Origin: Methanobacteriota archaeon | Lineage (GTDB): Archaea > Thermoplasmatota > Thermoplasmata > Methanomassiliicoccales > Methanomethylophilaceae | Direction of reading: 5' to 3' | Assembly (NCBI GenBank): GCA_023402275.1 | Contig: JAEXCH010000002.1 | Span: 163,705 to 227,704, forward strand | Length of the DNA: 64,000 nt | In this document: positions 25,459-34,513 of the stretch, piece by piece | How the letters are laid out: each line of letters starts with the position of its first letter | Numbering within the stretch: position 1 is the stretch's first letter | The notes under the pieces: generated by a model | Database searches by the model: none | Seen by the model: the letters and a program-made list of their open reading frames with translations, nothing else | Told to the model about the DNA's origin: nothing | Translations under genes and position numbers: made by a program

Positions 25459-27036
25459 TCAATCCAGATATACCGTTCCGTTCTTAGGATATGATACCTC
25501 ATACCTTATCACTTTCTTGACAGACCCTCCCGAGGCGATCTCAAGATTCCAAGTGAGTTGTCCGGTAGATTCATCCCTCTCAGCTCCAGATAGTTCCAAA
25601 GGCTCAACGGCTATAGCGCTGTTCACAGGTATGGGAAGCTGATCCATGAGTTTCAGAGTTATGTCTTTGCTCCTTGTGTTGCGTACAGTTATGATCCACT
25701 CACGAACGACCTTCTTATTCTTACCGATCATTCCTTTGGTGGTCATGTTATTGCCTCTTTCTCTGGTGACAATTATTCCTTTATCCCTTCCAAGGGATAT
25801 CTCCATTTCATCATCCATCATTGCAGGATCGAGATGTGTCTTTCCGACATAGTCGTTATTCTGGAATATGTTGACCTCCCCGGGCAGAAGGTTCAGTGAG
25901 TGCCAGTTACCTATCTTTGCAATAAGGAATGCATCTGTGTCAAGCTTGCTTACACAATAGTAGAAGAACTCCGCATCAAGAACATTGTTTGATATCTCTA
26001 CCTTTGTAGGCCTATTATCCGATAGTATGTCGATCGATGCGGGAAGCAGGAACTCAACGGTCGTATTGGACTCCTGGGCCTGTGCAACGGGTGCACTTGC
26101 TATGTCATTGTAGATTGCTTCCTCATTCATCTCCATCGGTGCGGAACGTGCTGACATCAGCATGTCCTTCGATGCCGCACGGGCCATCGGCCTCACCTTC
26201 TGGGGAACCTGAAGGTCGATATACCATGGGTTGAGAACCGGCTGATCATTGCCTAGCATCGGGTTCCCGGTCGACAATCTTACCTTGACGTCATTCCAGT
26301 CCTCTCCTGTGGTTTGGATTATCTTACCTTTCATACTGAGCAGAACAGGTTGATCTATCTCCTTCATCCTTATCTCGTGGTAAGGTACCCACCATGCGTT
26401 ATCAACAAAATAGGAAACGATGATGTCCATCTTACCCTCTGATTCCGAAGCGAATTCCACATCTATCCTTCCGGAGGACCTTACCACATCCGAAGAGAAC
26501 TCCCCGAGTCTCTGGATCATACGTTCTTTTTCCTCTTCAAGATCCTTTATGGTCTTTCCTATCGCGATCCTGGATTCATTTATCTTCTTGTTCCTTTCAA
26601 TATGGTATGACTCTATCGCTTTGAGATCATTCAACTTGAGGCCGTCATTTCCACTGATCTTCCTGTTGCTTCCCAAGAACTCCTCTTCGGACTTCAACTC
26701 TCTAAGCTTGCTCTTCTCCATCCTAATGGAATCGTTGGTCTCATCCAGACGTCTTTTGAGATCCTTGATCTCTTCGCTCCTTTTAGGTGCGGTCATACTG
26801 TCTATCCGAAGATCGACGGATACCATCCTCCCTGCTCCATCAACGGATGCGTTTATGCTCTCCGCCCTTATGTTGTCTGGAAGACCTTCGAACACCGCTG
26901 TGTTCCCTCCTTTGACAGCATCGAATGTCATGCGTCTTGTTATCTCTGCACCATACAGGAAAACCCTGACCTCTTCTACCTTTGATACAACTGATGAATT
27001 CACCATAAGGACCATTTCCTCAACATGGATGGACAT
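25459..27036 (-). CDS. DUF4139 / MuiA-like protein
   Basis: 525 residues. The N-terminal beta domain (EVRVFLYGAEITRRMTF, then FEGLPDNIRAESINASVDG) is the DUF4140 domain. A coiled coil follows (about 85-190, LKRRLDETNDSIRMEKSKLR), and then the DUF4139 beta domain (YFVDNAWWVPYHEIR, VRLSTGNPML, and the closing LTWNLEIASGGSVKKVIRYEVSYP). This is the mucoidy-inhibitor-A-like architecture. No signal peptide is visible, so it is probably cytoplasmic. Biochemical role unknown. ATG 27036 lies about 28 bases below ATATAT; ATG 27006 is an alternative. Divergent from the EamA transporter. Confidence 0.85.
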   Translation of the reverse strand: MSIHVEEMVLMVNSSVVSKVEEVRVFLYGAEITRRMTFDAVKGGNTAVFEGLPDNIRAESINASVDGAGRMVSVDLRIDSMTAPKRSEEIKDLKRRLDETNDSIRMEKSKLRELKSEEEFLGSNRKISGNDGLKLNDLKAIESYHIERNKKINESRIAIGKTIKDLEEEKERMIQRLGEFSSDVVRSSGRIDVEFASESEGKMDIIVSYFVDNAWWVPYHEIRMKEIDQPVLLSMKGKIIQTTGEDWNDVKVRLSTGNPMLGNDQPVLNPWYIDLQVPQKVRPMARAASKDMLMSARSAPMEMNEEAIYNDIASAPVAQAQESNTTVEFLLPASIDILSDNRPTKVEISNNVLDAEFFYYCVSKLDTDAFLIAKIGNWHSLNLLPGEVNIFQNNDYVGKTHLDPAMMDDEMEISLGRDKGIIVTRERGNNMTTKGMIGKNKKVVREWIITVRNTRSKDITLKLMDQLPIPVNSAIAVEPLELSGAERDESTGQLTWNLEIASGGSVKKVIRYEVSYPKNGTVYLD

Positions 27037-27086
27037 GAGAAGTTTTTAAGGTATACGTTACGATATATGCAAATAAGAGAGATATC

Positions 27087-27956
27087 ATGGAATTTTGGAT
27101 CATCTTCGCATTCGCCTCTGCCATATTCGCAGGATTGACGGCGGTTTTGGCGAAGATAGGTCTGAAGGGCGTTGATTCCAATCTTGCAACCGCCCTCAGA
27201 ACGATAGTTGTTCTGGCATTCGCATGGGCTGTCGTATTCATTGTTGGATCTCAAACTACAATATCCGATATATCGTCCCGGACATTACTGTTCCTGATAT
27301 TGTCAGGATTGGCAACCGGTGCATCCTGGCTATGTTATTTCCGTGCCATTCAGATCGGGGAGGTCAGCAAGGTAGCTCCGATCGATAAGAGCAGTACGGT
27401 CCTGACCATGATCCTCGCCTTCATATTCTTGGGTGAAGGACTGTCAACAGGGATCGTTTTGGGAATGATATTCATGATCGCCGGAACGTATCTGATGATA
27501 CAGAAGAACTCATCCGATATGGAATCCCCCAGTAACAGGAAGGCATGGATATTCTATGCTTGTTTGGCGGCTATATTCGCTGCATTGACCTCGATACTGG
27601 CAAAGGTTGGGATGGAGGATGTGGAATCGAATCTGGGAACGGCGATACGTACGATCGTCGTACTTTTGATGGCGTGGGCAATAGTATTCGCTCAGAAGAA
27701 ACACAAGGAGGTCAAGAACCTTGATAGGAACAATTGGATCTTCATCACTCTCTCGGGAATAGCAACAGGTGCATCCTGGCTATGTTTCTTCTATGCACTG
27801 CAGAACGGTCCCGCGAGCATAGTTGTCCCGATAGATAAGTTGAGTATCCTGGTCACCGTGATATTCGCATTCCTGATCCTTAAGGAGAAGATATCAAAAC
27901 GTGCTGCGATCGGTCTGATGATATTGACAATCGGAACGCTGATGTTATTGTTATGA
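27087..27956 (+). CDS. EamA/DMT-family transporter
   Basis: 289 residues and ten transmembrane helices, two EamA domains of five helices each. The halves are unusually alike: both contain LTxxLAKxGxxxVxSNLxTAxRTIVVL, SGxATGASWLCxF and VxPIDK. Family members export amino acids, nucleobases or other metabolites; the substrate is unknown. It shares a short promoter region (ATATAT at 27063) with the divergent MuiA-like gene. Confidence 0.92.
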   Translation: MEFWIIFAFASAIFAGLTAVLAKIGLKGVDSNLATALRTIVVLAFAWAVVFIVGSQTTISDISSRTLLFLILSGLATGASWLCYFRAIQIGEVSKVAPIDKSSTVLTMILAFIFLGEGLSTGIVLGMIFMIAGTYLMIQKNSSDMESPSNRKAWIFYACLAAIFAALTSILAKVGMEDVESNLGTAIRTIVVLLMAWAIVFAQKKHKEVKNLDRNNWIFITLSGIATGASWLCFFYALQNGPASIVVPIDKLSILVTVIFAFLILKEKISKRAAIGLMILTIGTLMLLL

Positions 27957-27965
27957 AAATAGAAA

Positions 27966-27982
27966 ATGGGCTTGTAGCCCAT
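27966..27982. terminator. Bidirectional hairpin terminator
   Basis: Perfect 7-bp stem ATGGGCT/AGCCCAT with 3-base loop between the converging EamA and hdrB genes; TTTTCTATTTT follows on the minus strand. Confidence 0.7.
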
Positions 27983-27990
27983 GTTTGATC

Positions 27991-28836
27991 TTAGAGTTTT
28001 ACAGGTACCATGTGAGCGGACAGTCCGAGTTCCTTCTCGTCCATTCCCATGGCTATTCCGAACAGCTGTGAAAGGTGTATCACAGGTATGTTGAACCCAA
28101 GGTCCTTCTGGCTTGAGTCGAACTGAAGGTGGCAGAACGGACATACATCGACGATGTACTGTGCTCCGGATTCCTGCATGTTCTCCAGATTTGTCTTTGT
28201 GAACTCCTTTGCAACATCTCCGAAAGCTGCCCTGACCCCTCCTCCTGCACCGCAGCAGAGGGTCTTCTGTTTCCTCGGAAGGCTTACTGCTCCGGTCGCT
28301 TCGACGAGATCGTCAAGCATGTGGGGGTTCTCCGGGTCCTCAAGCTCCTTTATCTCGCTGGGCTTCAAGAAGTGGCATCCGTAGAATGTCGCTATCTTGT
28401 AGTCGACAGGGTTGGTGACCTTCGCCTTTATAGCATCGACACCGACATCCTTGTACATGACCTCTGCGAGGTGGTGGACCTTCGTTGTTCCCTTGTATTC
28501 CATTCCGATCTCCTTGAGATACTTGTTGGCCTTTGCGAGAACTTCCTTGTCGTGGTTGAGTTCGTGTGCTGCCTCGAAGAGTGAACCGTAACATCCGTTA
28601 CAGATCGTGACGATCGGCAGACCCTGTTTCTCTGCGAGAGCGAGGTTCCTTGCGGCGGCTGCCAGCCAGGTGTCCCTGCTGAATGCCCTTATGACACCGG
28701 GTGCGGGACAGCAGCTTGCATCCTCGAGATCAACGAGTTCAATCCCGAGTTTTTCACAAACAACTCTTGTGGACTTCTCGAGTCCGGGGTATCTGAGCGG
28801 CGCTATGCAGCCCAGGAAGAATGCGTATTTTGCCAT
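27991..28836 (-). CDS. hdrB: CoB-CoM heterodisulfide reductase subunit B
   Basis: 281 residues. HdrB carries the non-cubane [4Fe-4S] clusters that reduce the CoM-S-S-CoB heterodisulfide in the cytoplasmic HdrABC-Mvh electron-bifurcating complex. Two CCG-type motifs are present: DASCCPAPGVIRAF (about 41-54) and KTLCCGAGGGVRAAF (about 192-206), with the accompanying Cys (ICNGCYGSLFE; FYGCHFLKP; DVCPFCHLQFD). The sequence length is usual. GGAGTGATC stands just before the ATG and overlaps the end of hdrC. HdrA is not in the window. Confidence 0.96.
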   Translation of the reverse strand: MAKYAFFLGCIAPLRYPGLEKSTRVVCEKLGIELVDLEDASCCPAPGVIRAFSRDTWLAAAARNLALAEKQGLPIVTICNGCYGSLFEAAHELNHDKEVLAKANKYLKEIGMEYKGTTKVHHLAEVMYKDVGVDAIKAKVTNPVDYKIATFYGCHFLKPSEIKELEDPENPHMLDDLVEATGAVSLPRKQKTLCCGAGGGVRAAFGDVAKEFTKTNLENMQESGAQYIVDVCPFCHLQFDSSQKDLGFNIPVIHLSQLFGIAMGMDEKELGLSAHMVPVKL

Positions 28837-28841
28837 TGTGA

Positions 28842-29348
28842 TCACTCCACTATCTTGTTGAACCCTGTCGCATTCATGAGTTTGACAAGGTCATCCATTG
28901 CATTCTTGTTCGCAAGGACGGTCGGAGGTGTCTTTGCAAGACCGAGCTCCTCTCTCAGTTTCTCTATGTCTGCGCTCACAGATACTGTGTGGCCGAGTTT
29001 GTAGAGATTCTGTGCCGTCTTCTTGTGGTTCTCATAGATGTGGCCTTCTGCGACGGCCATGTTCCTGAGGGCCACGACAACATCAACGATCGGAACGGTA
29101 CGGGGGCACCTCTCCACGCATGTGTAGCATGTTGTGCAGTCCCACAGTTCCTCGCTGTTGAGAATGTCATCCTTGAGGCCGAGCTGCGTCTGCCTCATGA
29201 GCTTCCTGACCCTGTAGGATGTGCGCCTTCCTGAGGGGCAGCTTGCTGTACAGGTTCCGCACTGGAAGCACATCTTGACGTCTGCGCCTCCGAGCTCTGC
29301 GACCTGCTTCTCGAATTCGGGGTTCGGTTTTATCTCCGTAATAATCAC
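28842..29348 (-). CDS. hdrC: CoB-CoM heterodisulfide reductase subunit C
   Basis: 168 residues, iron-sulfur protein passing electrons between HdrA and HdrB. Two [4Fe-4S] motifs are visible: CFQCGTCTASCPSGRR (about 27-42) and CTTCYTCVERCPRTVP (about 71-86). The start is GTG 29348, about 28 bases below TATATAAA at 29373-29380, so the transcript is probably leaderless. hdrC and hdrB form a two-gene operon, the order known from other methanogens. Confidence 0.96.
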   Translation of the reverse strand: MIITEIKPNPEFEKQVAELGGADVKMCFQCGTCTASCPSGRRTSYRVRKLMRQTQLGLKDDILNSEELWDCTTCYTCVERCPRTVPIVDVVVALRNMAVAEGHIYENHKKTAQNLYKLGHTVSVSADIEKLREELGLAKTPPTVLANKNAMDDLVKLMNATGFNKIVE

Positions 29349-29370
29349 CTAGACAGTGAACCAAATTCGT

Positions 29371-29380
29371 TGTATATAAA
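29371..29380 (-). promoter_or_regulatory. hdrCB promoter TATA box
   Basis: TTTATATACA on the minus strand, centred about 28 bases above the GTG start of hdrC. Confidence 0.65.
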
Positions 29381-29426
29381 ACAAAGATGTATTACCAAAA
29401 TGGCATTACCTTAGAAGGTAAACCCA

Positions 29427-30245
29427 TTATTTGATGTTTCTTGCCAGTAATGCCTTGACAAGCTTGTTTATGGTCTTGTCCTCCCTACGATAGATAGCGG
29501 TTATCGAGTGTCGTAACACCTTAGGATCTATGGCGCTCTTCATCTTGATCCCTTTCCTCAAAAGAAGGAACTCATCCACAAAATAGCTCTTTTTCGATCC
29601 CAACAATTCCGGAAGTGAGAATGTCTCGGATTCGATGGTGTATTTGTGGTCCATCGTATCAAGGAACATGAATGCAACTCTCTGAGCTCCGTAACGATAT
29701 CTGATGAAGGACGTACCATTGTCAACGAACACCATTCCCATGTAACCTATCTCTATTCCCTCGAACTCATCGGCATCGAAAAGGTATAATGGGTCATCTA
29801 TGACTGCGAAATCAGCGAGATTCTCTTTCATCATCCTTAGGTTATGTTCATCATCGGATACGACGAGTTCCACATCCGTCATCTTCAATGCCGATAGAAC
29901 GGACATCATAAGATCCTCTGTTACAGGACTGCAGCATACGGTGAAGTTGTGATCATCTGCGCATCTCAATTCCATCGTCACGAATGTTTCCAGGACCTTC
30001 TTCCCTTCATCGGTGAGTTTGGTACCTGCCGGAGTGGACACAGTTATCGATGAACCGACCGCCTTCTCGATCGATGCCACGTATCTGTGGACAACAGGAA
30101 CTGATATCCCAAGCTTCCTTGCCGCGGCGGTCTTGCTTCCTGTCTCAGCCACCGCCGCCAATGTCTCCAATTGTCGATTGGTGACCAGCTGACCGTTTAT
30201 TATCTGCTCCGTCCTGACGGTTATATCCACGTACCCTAATCTCAT
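29427..30245 (-). CDS. LysR/ModE-like transcriptional regulator
   Basis: 272 residues from ATG 30245 (ATG 30287 is the alternative). The N-terminal winged helix (LVTNRQLETLAAVAETGSKT, then AAARKLGISVPVVHRYVASI) is the LysR/ModE type with a dimerisation helix following. The C-terminal ~190 residues look like a periplasmic-binding-type ligand domain (DVELVVSDDEHNLRMMKENL; DFAVIDDPLYLF). It lies between hdrCB and the hydrogenase maturation gene, which it faces head to head, so control of one or both is possible but not shown. Confidence 0.82.
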   Translation of the reverse strand: MRLGYVDITVRTEQIINGQLVTNRQLETLAAVAETGSKTAAARKLGISVPVVHRYVASIEKAVGSSITVSTPAGTKLTDEGKKVLETFVTMELRCADDHNFTVCCSPVTEDLMMSVLSALKMTDVELVVSDDEHNLRMMKENLADFAVIDDPLYLFDADEFEGIEIGYMGMVFVDNGTSFIRYRYGAQRVAFMFLDTMDHKYTIESETFSLPELLGSKKSYFVDEFLLLRKGIKMKSAIDPKVLRHSITAIYRREDKTINKLVKALLARNIK

Positions 30246-30308
30246 ACAATTCAGATAAACCTTCTTTCCACACAATGAATTAAGCATAGGACGTTGTTAC
30301 GGCAGACA

Positions 30309-30809
30309 ATGGATAATGATAGCAGACTTGACAAGACCGTTGTCATAGGTCTCGGAAGTCCGATAATGAGCGATGATGCGGTAGGATTGAAGGTATCCGA
30401 GGAGATCGAGAGGATGGGATTCGATGATGTCGATACCTTGCAGGAAGCTGTAGGTGGCCTCGACATCATACCTATGGTGAGCGGCTACAAGTATGCGATA
30501 ATCGTGGATGCCATACAGACCAAGGAGTATGAACCGGGCACTGTCCTTCTTTTCGATCCTGAAAGCTTTGACTGCACGATCGCGGATGTTCCGGCGCATG
30601 ACGTTAATCTTGCTACTGCGATAAAGATAGGAAGACAGATGGACAACAGCGTCATGCCAGATGTCATCAAGTTCGTTGCCATTGAGGTCGAGGATCTCCA
30701 GACAATGAGCGAGGAGATGACTCCGAAGGTGTCAGCTGCGGTCGGACCTGCAAAGAACGCTGTTCTCCATCTTATTTCGGATTTCAGATGTCAAGCCGAT
30801 CGATGCTGA
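30309..30809 (+). CDS. Hydrogenase maturation protease (HycI/HyaD family)
   Basis: 166 residues. It trims the C-terminus of the NiFe-hydrogenase large subunit after nickel insertion. Family motifs: VIGLGSPIMSDDAVGLKV (with the metal-ligand Asp), VGGLDIIPMVSGY and the IIVDAIQ strand with its Asp; the His of VPAHDVNLA is the third nickel-sensing ligand. A [NiFe] hydrogenase (Mvh-type with HdrABC, or Ech) is therefore expected elsewhere. Its end overlaps the end of the M16 peptidase gene by 26 bases. Confidence 0.9.
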   Translation: MDNDSRLDKTVVIGLGSPIMSDDAVGLKVSEEIERMGFDDVDTLQEAVGGLDIIPMVSGYKYAIIVDAIQTKEYEPGTVLLFDPESFDCTIADVPAHDVNLATAIKIGRQMDNSVMPDVIKFVAIEVEDLQTMSEEMTPKVSAAVGPAKNAVLHLISDFRCQADRC

Positions 30810-32058
30810 TCCTTTCTATATCCTTGTTGTCCCTTCCCAGGATCGAGATGTTCAGAGTGGATGCTTTGATCACGTCGTTTGCGACCCTCATCACATCCTC
30901 TTCCTTTATCTCGGATATGGCATTGAGACGATCGCTGAGTGATTGATACTCTCCGCTGAGAAGATATTCCCTTCCGAGTCTGTACATCCTGCGTTCGGTG
31001 GATTCCATCGATCTTACGAGGGACCCTTTTATCAGTTTCTTGGTTCTATCGAGTTCTCCTTTCTCCAGACCGTTGTCCCTTATGTTGCCGTAGACCTTTG
31101 TTGCGGTCTCGATACCTTCTATTACGTTCTCATCCGTGGATGACATGTATGTGCACAATGCACCTGCATCCGAATGTTGTTCCACCACATTGTACACTGA
31201 GTATACCAACGCCTTCTTCTCCCTCACTTCCTGGAACAGTCTGGAACTTGTTCCTGATCCGATGACCGCACTCAAAAGCATAAGTGCTGTCCTATCGGGA
31301 TGATGGGAATCATATGTCGGGAATCCCATCCCGACATGATAGTGTTCCGAACTGTTCTTTGTGAATGTGAACCCTGAGGTCGGAGTCTTCGGAGCATTCC
31401 TTTTCAGATCCTTCTTTCTGACCATGGAGTCGAACATCTCCTCCGCCCATGCAAGGGTGTCCTCGATGTCAACATCACCTGCTGCGAATACGGACAGGTT
31501 CGGTATCCCATACCTTTCCTCGTAGTATTCCCTGAGTTCCTTGGAACCCAGTCCTTTCACGATATCCACTGTGCCGCCCTCGTCCTGAGAAAGTGGGTGG
31601 CCTCTCCAGATATTGCTTGAGAAAAGATCATGAATGTACGACTCTGGCTCATTCTCTATCATGCTGAGCTCCTGAAGTACTATCTTCTTCTCCAGCTCCA
31701 CATCGTTATCGTTGATCAACGGATTCACAACTATATCGGCGACCATCTCCTTGGCCACTTCTTTGGTCTCTTTTATGGTCACGCCGTAGAACGCGGTCAT
31801 CTCCTTGCCGGTGAATGCGTTCATCTCCCCTCCGGCACCTTCCATCTCCTTTGCCATTTGGTAAGAGGATCGGGTCTTGGTCTCCCTGAACACCACGTGT
31901 TCCAAAAGATGTGAGATCCCCATGATGTTCTTATCCTCATCCCTGGATCCTGTGCGTACACCCACCATGTAGCCCGCACTCTCGCTTCCCGGTATCTTCT
32001 CTGTCAGTACGGGTATTCCGCCTGATGTCCTTGCGAATGAAATATTCTCTCCGCTCAT
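30784..32058 (-). CDS. M16-family zinc peptidase
   Basis: 424 residues from ATG 32058. The inverted zinc motif HxxEH is ISHLLEHVVF (about residues 44-53), with the distal Glu in the helix LEKKIVLQELSMIENEPE. Both M16 lobes are present, so it may act as a homodimer like other short M16 enzymes. Substrates in archaea are unknown; peptide turnover is a reasonable guess. The gene is divergent from the PAC2 gene with 56 bases between starts. Confidence 0.92.
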   Translation of the reverse strand: MSGENISFARTSGGIPVLTEKIPGSESAGYMVGVRTGSRDEDKNIMGISHLLEHVVFRETKTRSSYQMAKEMEGAGGEMNAFTGKEMTAFYGVTIKETKEVAKEMVADIVVNPLINDNDVELEKKIVLQELSMIENEPESYIHDLFSSNIWRGHPLSQDEGGTVDIVKGLGSKELREYYEERYGIPNLSVFAAGDVDIEDTLAWAEEMFDSMVRKKDLKRNAPKTPTSGFTFTKNSSEHYHVGMGFPTYDSHHPDRTALMLLSAVIGSGTSSRLFQEVREKKALVYSVYNVVEQHSDAGALCTYMSSTDENVIEGIETATKVYGNIRDNGLEKGELDRTKKLIKGSLVRSMESTERRMYRLGREYLLSGEYQSLSDRLNAISEIKEEDVMRVANDVIKASTLNISILGRDNKDIERISIDRLDI

Positions 32059-32114
32059 TCTGACCCAAACAATATGCGAGTAATTAATACATTCACAGGT
32101 CATTGGGGTAATAT

Positions 32115-32858
32115 ATGACAGAAACCAAGATCATCAAGTACTCAGAGGGAAAGTATGAGAACCCTATCGCCATAGTCGGGTTCCCGGGCGTAGGATTGGT
32201 CGGGTCCATACTAACAAGCTTTGTTATCAGAGAATTGAACATGGAGGTCATAGCCGGGATCACATCACCCGACTTCCCGCCATATGCTCTGATCCAGAAT
32301 GGAAACCCCTACCCTCCCATAAGGGTATACGGATGCAAAAGGGAGAACAGCAGCGAGGAATGCGGGGATCTTGTGATAGTCACTTCCGAGATCTCTTTGA
32401 AACCTGAACAATTCTATGACCTGAACTCGACCCTGATGGAAGTGTTCAAGGATCTTGGTATATCGAGCGTGATATCCATCGAGGGTATACCGCAATTCGA
32501 TGAGGACAATTCGATACTGGCATGCGGAACATCCAAAGTATCAAGGGACAGAATAGAGGAACTGGGACTCAGAAAATTGGATGACGGTCTCGTAAGAGGA
32601 CTGACGGGCGTCATGCTGTACGAAGGATTCTACTCCAATGTGGACGTGCTTGCAATGCTATGTCCTGCGAATCCGGCCCTTCCCGACCCAAGGTCTGCAG
32701 CCAGCATACTTGAGCCTTTGTCAAAACTGGTGCCTGAGCTCAAGATAGATACTGAACCTTTGTACAAAGAGGCAGAGGACATCGAGAACAAGATCAAAGA
32801 ACAGCAGGAATATGCCTGTCAGAATGCTACCGACGATGTCCAGCAGCTCTACGGATGA
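32115..32858 (+). CDS. PAC2-family protein (proteasome assembly chaperone-like)
   Basis: 247 residues. The PAC2 signature is seen in IVGFPGVGLVGSILTSFVI near the N-terminus and in GLTGVMLYEGFYSNVDVLAM further on. PAC2 proteins assist proteasome assembly in eukaryotes; the archaeal ones (PbaB-like) are thought to be ATP-independent chaperones. GGGGT lies five bases before the ATG. It is followed directly by the arginine decarboxylase and a zinc-ribbon gene, forming a three-gene unit. Confidence 0.9.
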   Translation: MTETKIIKYSEGKYENPIAIVGFPGVGLVGSILTSFVIRELNMEVIAGITSPDFPPYALIQNGNPYPPIRVYGCKRENSSEECGDLVIVTSEISLKPEQFYDLNSTLMEVFKDLGISSVISIEGIPQFDEDNSILACGTSKVSRDRIEELGLRKLDDGLVRGLTGVMLYEGFYSNVDVLAMLCPANPALPDPRSAASILEPLSKLVPELKIDTEPLYKEAEDIENKIKEQQEYACQNATDDVQQLYG

Positions 32859-32862
32859 TCAT

Positions 32863-33336
32863 ATGCGGCTGATCCCAACAAAATATTTCATTACTTCAGG
32901 AAAAGCGATAAGCGGGACATCGGGGCTGAATGCATTCGATAGGGCATTGATGGAAGCCGGCATATGCGAACAGAACCTTGTTGCCGTTTCATCCGTCATA
33001 CCTTCAGGATCGGAAAGGATAGATCCTGTTGAGATCCCGATGGGTGCTGTCACTCATTGTGTGCTTTCTCAGATGAGAGGTAAGGGGGAGGAGATGATCG
33101 CCGCAGGGATATCATACGCCCACCGCAAGGACGGAAAGGGTGGATATGTCGCGGAAGGACATCTGCACGGTTCAGGCAATAGTCTTAGGTCAGAACTCGA
33201 GAAGAAGATGGAGGAGATGTCTAAGATAAGAGGAGTGGAATTCGGAGAGGTCCAATATCAAATAGAGGAGATGCAGGTTCCGGCAGGAATGCACGGTTGC
33301 TGCATTTCCGCTCTAGTGTTCACGGAGTACAGATGA
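32863..33336 (+). CDS. pdaD: Pyruvoyl-dependent arginine decarboxylase
   Basis: 157 residues. It makes agmatine from arginine for polyamine synthesis and for the agmatidine of tRNA-Ile2. The proenzyme cleaves itself between the two Ser of VAVSSVIPSGSE (about residue 43-44), making the pyruvoyl group. The conserved C-terminal part (GYVAEGHLHGSGNSL) is present. ATG 32863 is preferred, as in the family (MRLIPTKYF); ATG 32836 would add nine residues overlapping the PAC2 gene. Confidence 0.93.
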   Translation: MRLIPTKYFITSGKAISGTSGLNAFDRALMEAGICEQNLVAVSSVIPSGSERIDPVEIPMGAVTHCVLSQMRGKGEEMIAAGISYAHRKDGKGGYVAEGHLHGSGNSLRSELEKKMEEMSKIRGVEFGEVQYQIEEMQVPAGMHGCCISALVFTEYR

Positions 33337-33761
33337 GCTACGGAATAATAACCTGCAGGAAATGCAAGAGGAACAGGATCATCGATCTTTCCTCAACATC
33401 ATCCAAATGTCCTTACTGCAGTGTTACTGATGAACACAAAGGCCTGAAGATAATATTCGAGGACAATAACCAATCGGTTGTGAGGGATGCTCTGTCCCAG
33501 TTATATGCTTTTGATATGCCGGAGAAGAAGAGACCTGGGATCGACCACGATCCTCTTTCAACGCTCATATACAGATATGAGAAGTGCAGCGACCTTCAGG
33601 AGAGGATGATCATACTGTCCAAAGGATTGACCGATATATACGATACGTTCACGATCGATGATATCGATAAGGTGGATCCGAAGAATGCGGACAAACTTCT
33701 GAAGAGCATGTTGGACCAATGCCTCATCTATGAGGTAAAGTACGGAAGATACCGGGCCTGA
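33333..33761 (+). CDS. Zinc-ribbon protein with helical C-terminus (DUF5817-like)
   Basis: 142 residues, starting with an ATGA overlap on the arginine decarboxylase stop and preceded by GGAG. The N-terminus has a zinc ribbon: ITCRKCKRNRII and SKCPYCS (C-x2-C twice). The rest is helical and charged and may be a winged helix. This layout is known from archaeal DUF5817-type proteins that may bind nucleic acid. The exact family assignment is tentative. Confidence 0.78.
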   Translation: MSYGIITCRKCKRNRIIDLSSTSSKCPYCSVTDEHKGLKIIFEDNNQSVVRDALSQLYAFDMPEKKRPGIDHDPLSTLIYRYEKCSDLQERMIILSKGLTDIYDTFTIDDIDKVDPKNADKLLKSMLDQCLIYEVKYGRYRA

Positions 33762-34487
33762 TCACTTCGGGATATCCTTCCTTGTGTTGCCTTCCATCCT
33801 CAGAACGTCCTTTACAACTCCAGAAAGTTTCACGTACATTATGAAATAGAAGTATATCGCAGAGAAGATGAACGATGCTATTATTCCTCCATATATCAGC
33901 ATAGAGTTGTACTCATCACTGTATCCTATCACCAGAATAACATTAAAGAACATATTGACAAATATTGCCTGAAGTGCGAATTCCATCGGCCTTAGACGTG
34001 CTATACCCTCTCCGACCGTTGTACCTATGGCAGACAATATCAGAATGTTTGATAATGCCATGATGAAAAGTATGATCATCGATAATGCATCGAATCCACC
34101 GTCAGTCATGTTGAGTATCAGTGAACTTGTATACCATATCGTACCGAATGCCATCGTACATCCCATACCGAGGCCGAGTCCATATCCGTAGAACACCGAA
34201 TCGGATTTCCCATGGAATCTCTTGAGATTCATAACAATGACCATTGCCAGACACTGTACCACTGAATATAATGCCATATGGATAAGGTTGCCTCTGTTCA
34301 GATATGTGTAGAATGCGAACAGCAGTATACCTGCAATAAGACCTACTGCAAAAAGACCGAACAACCTTGGATCGCTGAAGAACGGTTGCTCCACGGCAGG
34401 GTATGTGTACTTCTTGAGAACAATGTACATCAATATCAGTGTCGGAGCGAACGCGAAGATCGCTGCTATATACATCAGCATTTCCAT
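33762..34487 (-). CDS. Multi-pass membrane protein of unknown function
   Basis: 241 residues with about seven transmembrane helices, including helices at about 4-22, 43-61, 71-89, 104-125, 138-160, 174-192 and 200-222. The loop GLGLGMGCTMAFGTIWY is glycine-rich as in membrane proteins that pack helices closely. ATG 34487 fits a TTAATACT box; the reading to 34529 overlaps the upstream gene. It is probably cotranscribed with, or just downstream of, the large PAPS-reductase-like gene. It could belong to the PrsW/YhfC-like group, but I cannot confirm this. Confidence 0.72.
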   Translation of the reverse strand: MEMLMYIAAIFAFAPTLILMYIVLKKYTYPAVEQPFFSDPRLFGLFAVGLIAGILLFAFYTYLNRGNLIHMALYSVVQCLAMVIVMNLKRFHGKSDSVFYGYGLGLGMGCTMAFGTIWYTSSLILNMTDGGFDALSMIILFIMALSNILILSAIGTTVGEGIARLRPMEFALQAIFVNMFFNVILVIGYSDEYNSMLIYGGIIASFIFSAIYFYFIMYVKLSGVVKDVLRMEGNTRKDIPK

Positions 34488-34513
34488 TGAACTGTAGATA
34501 GATTGAACGAGTA

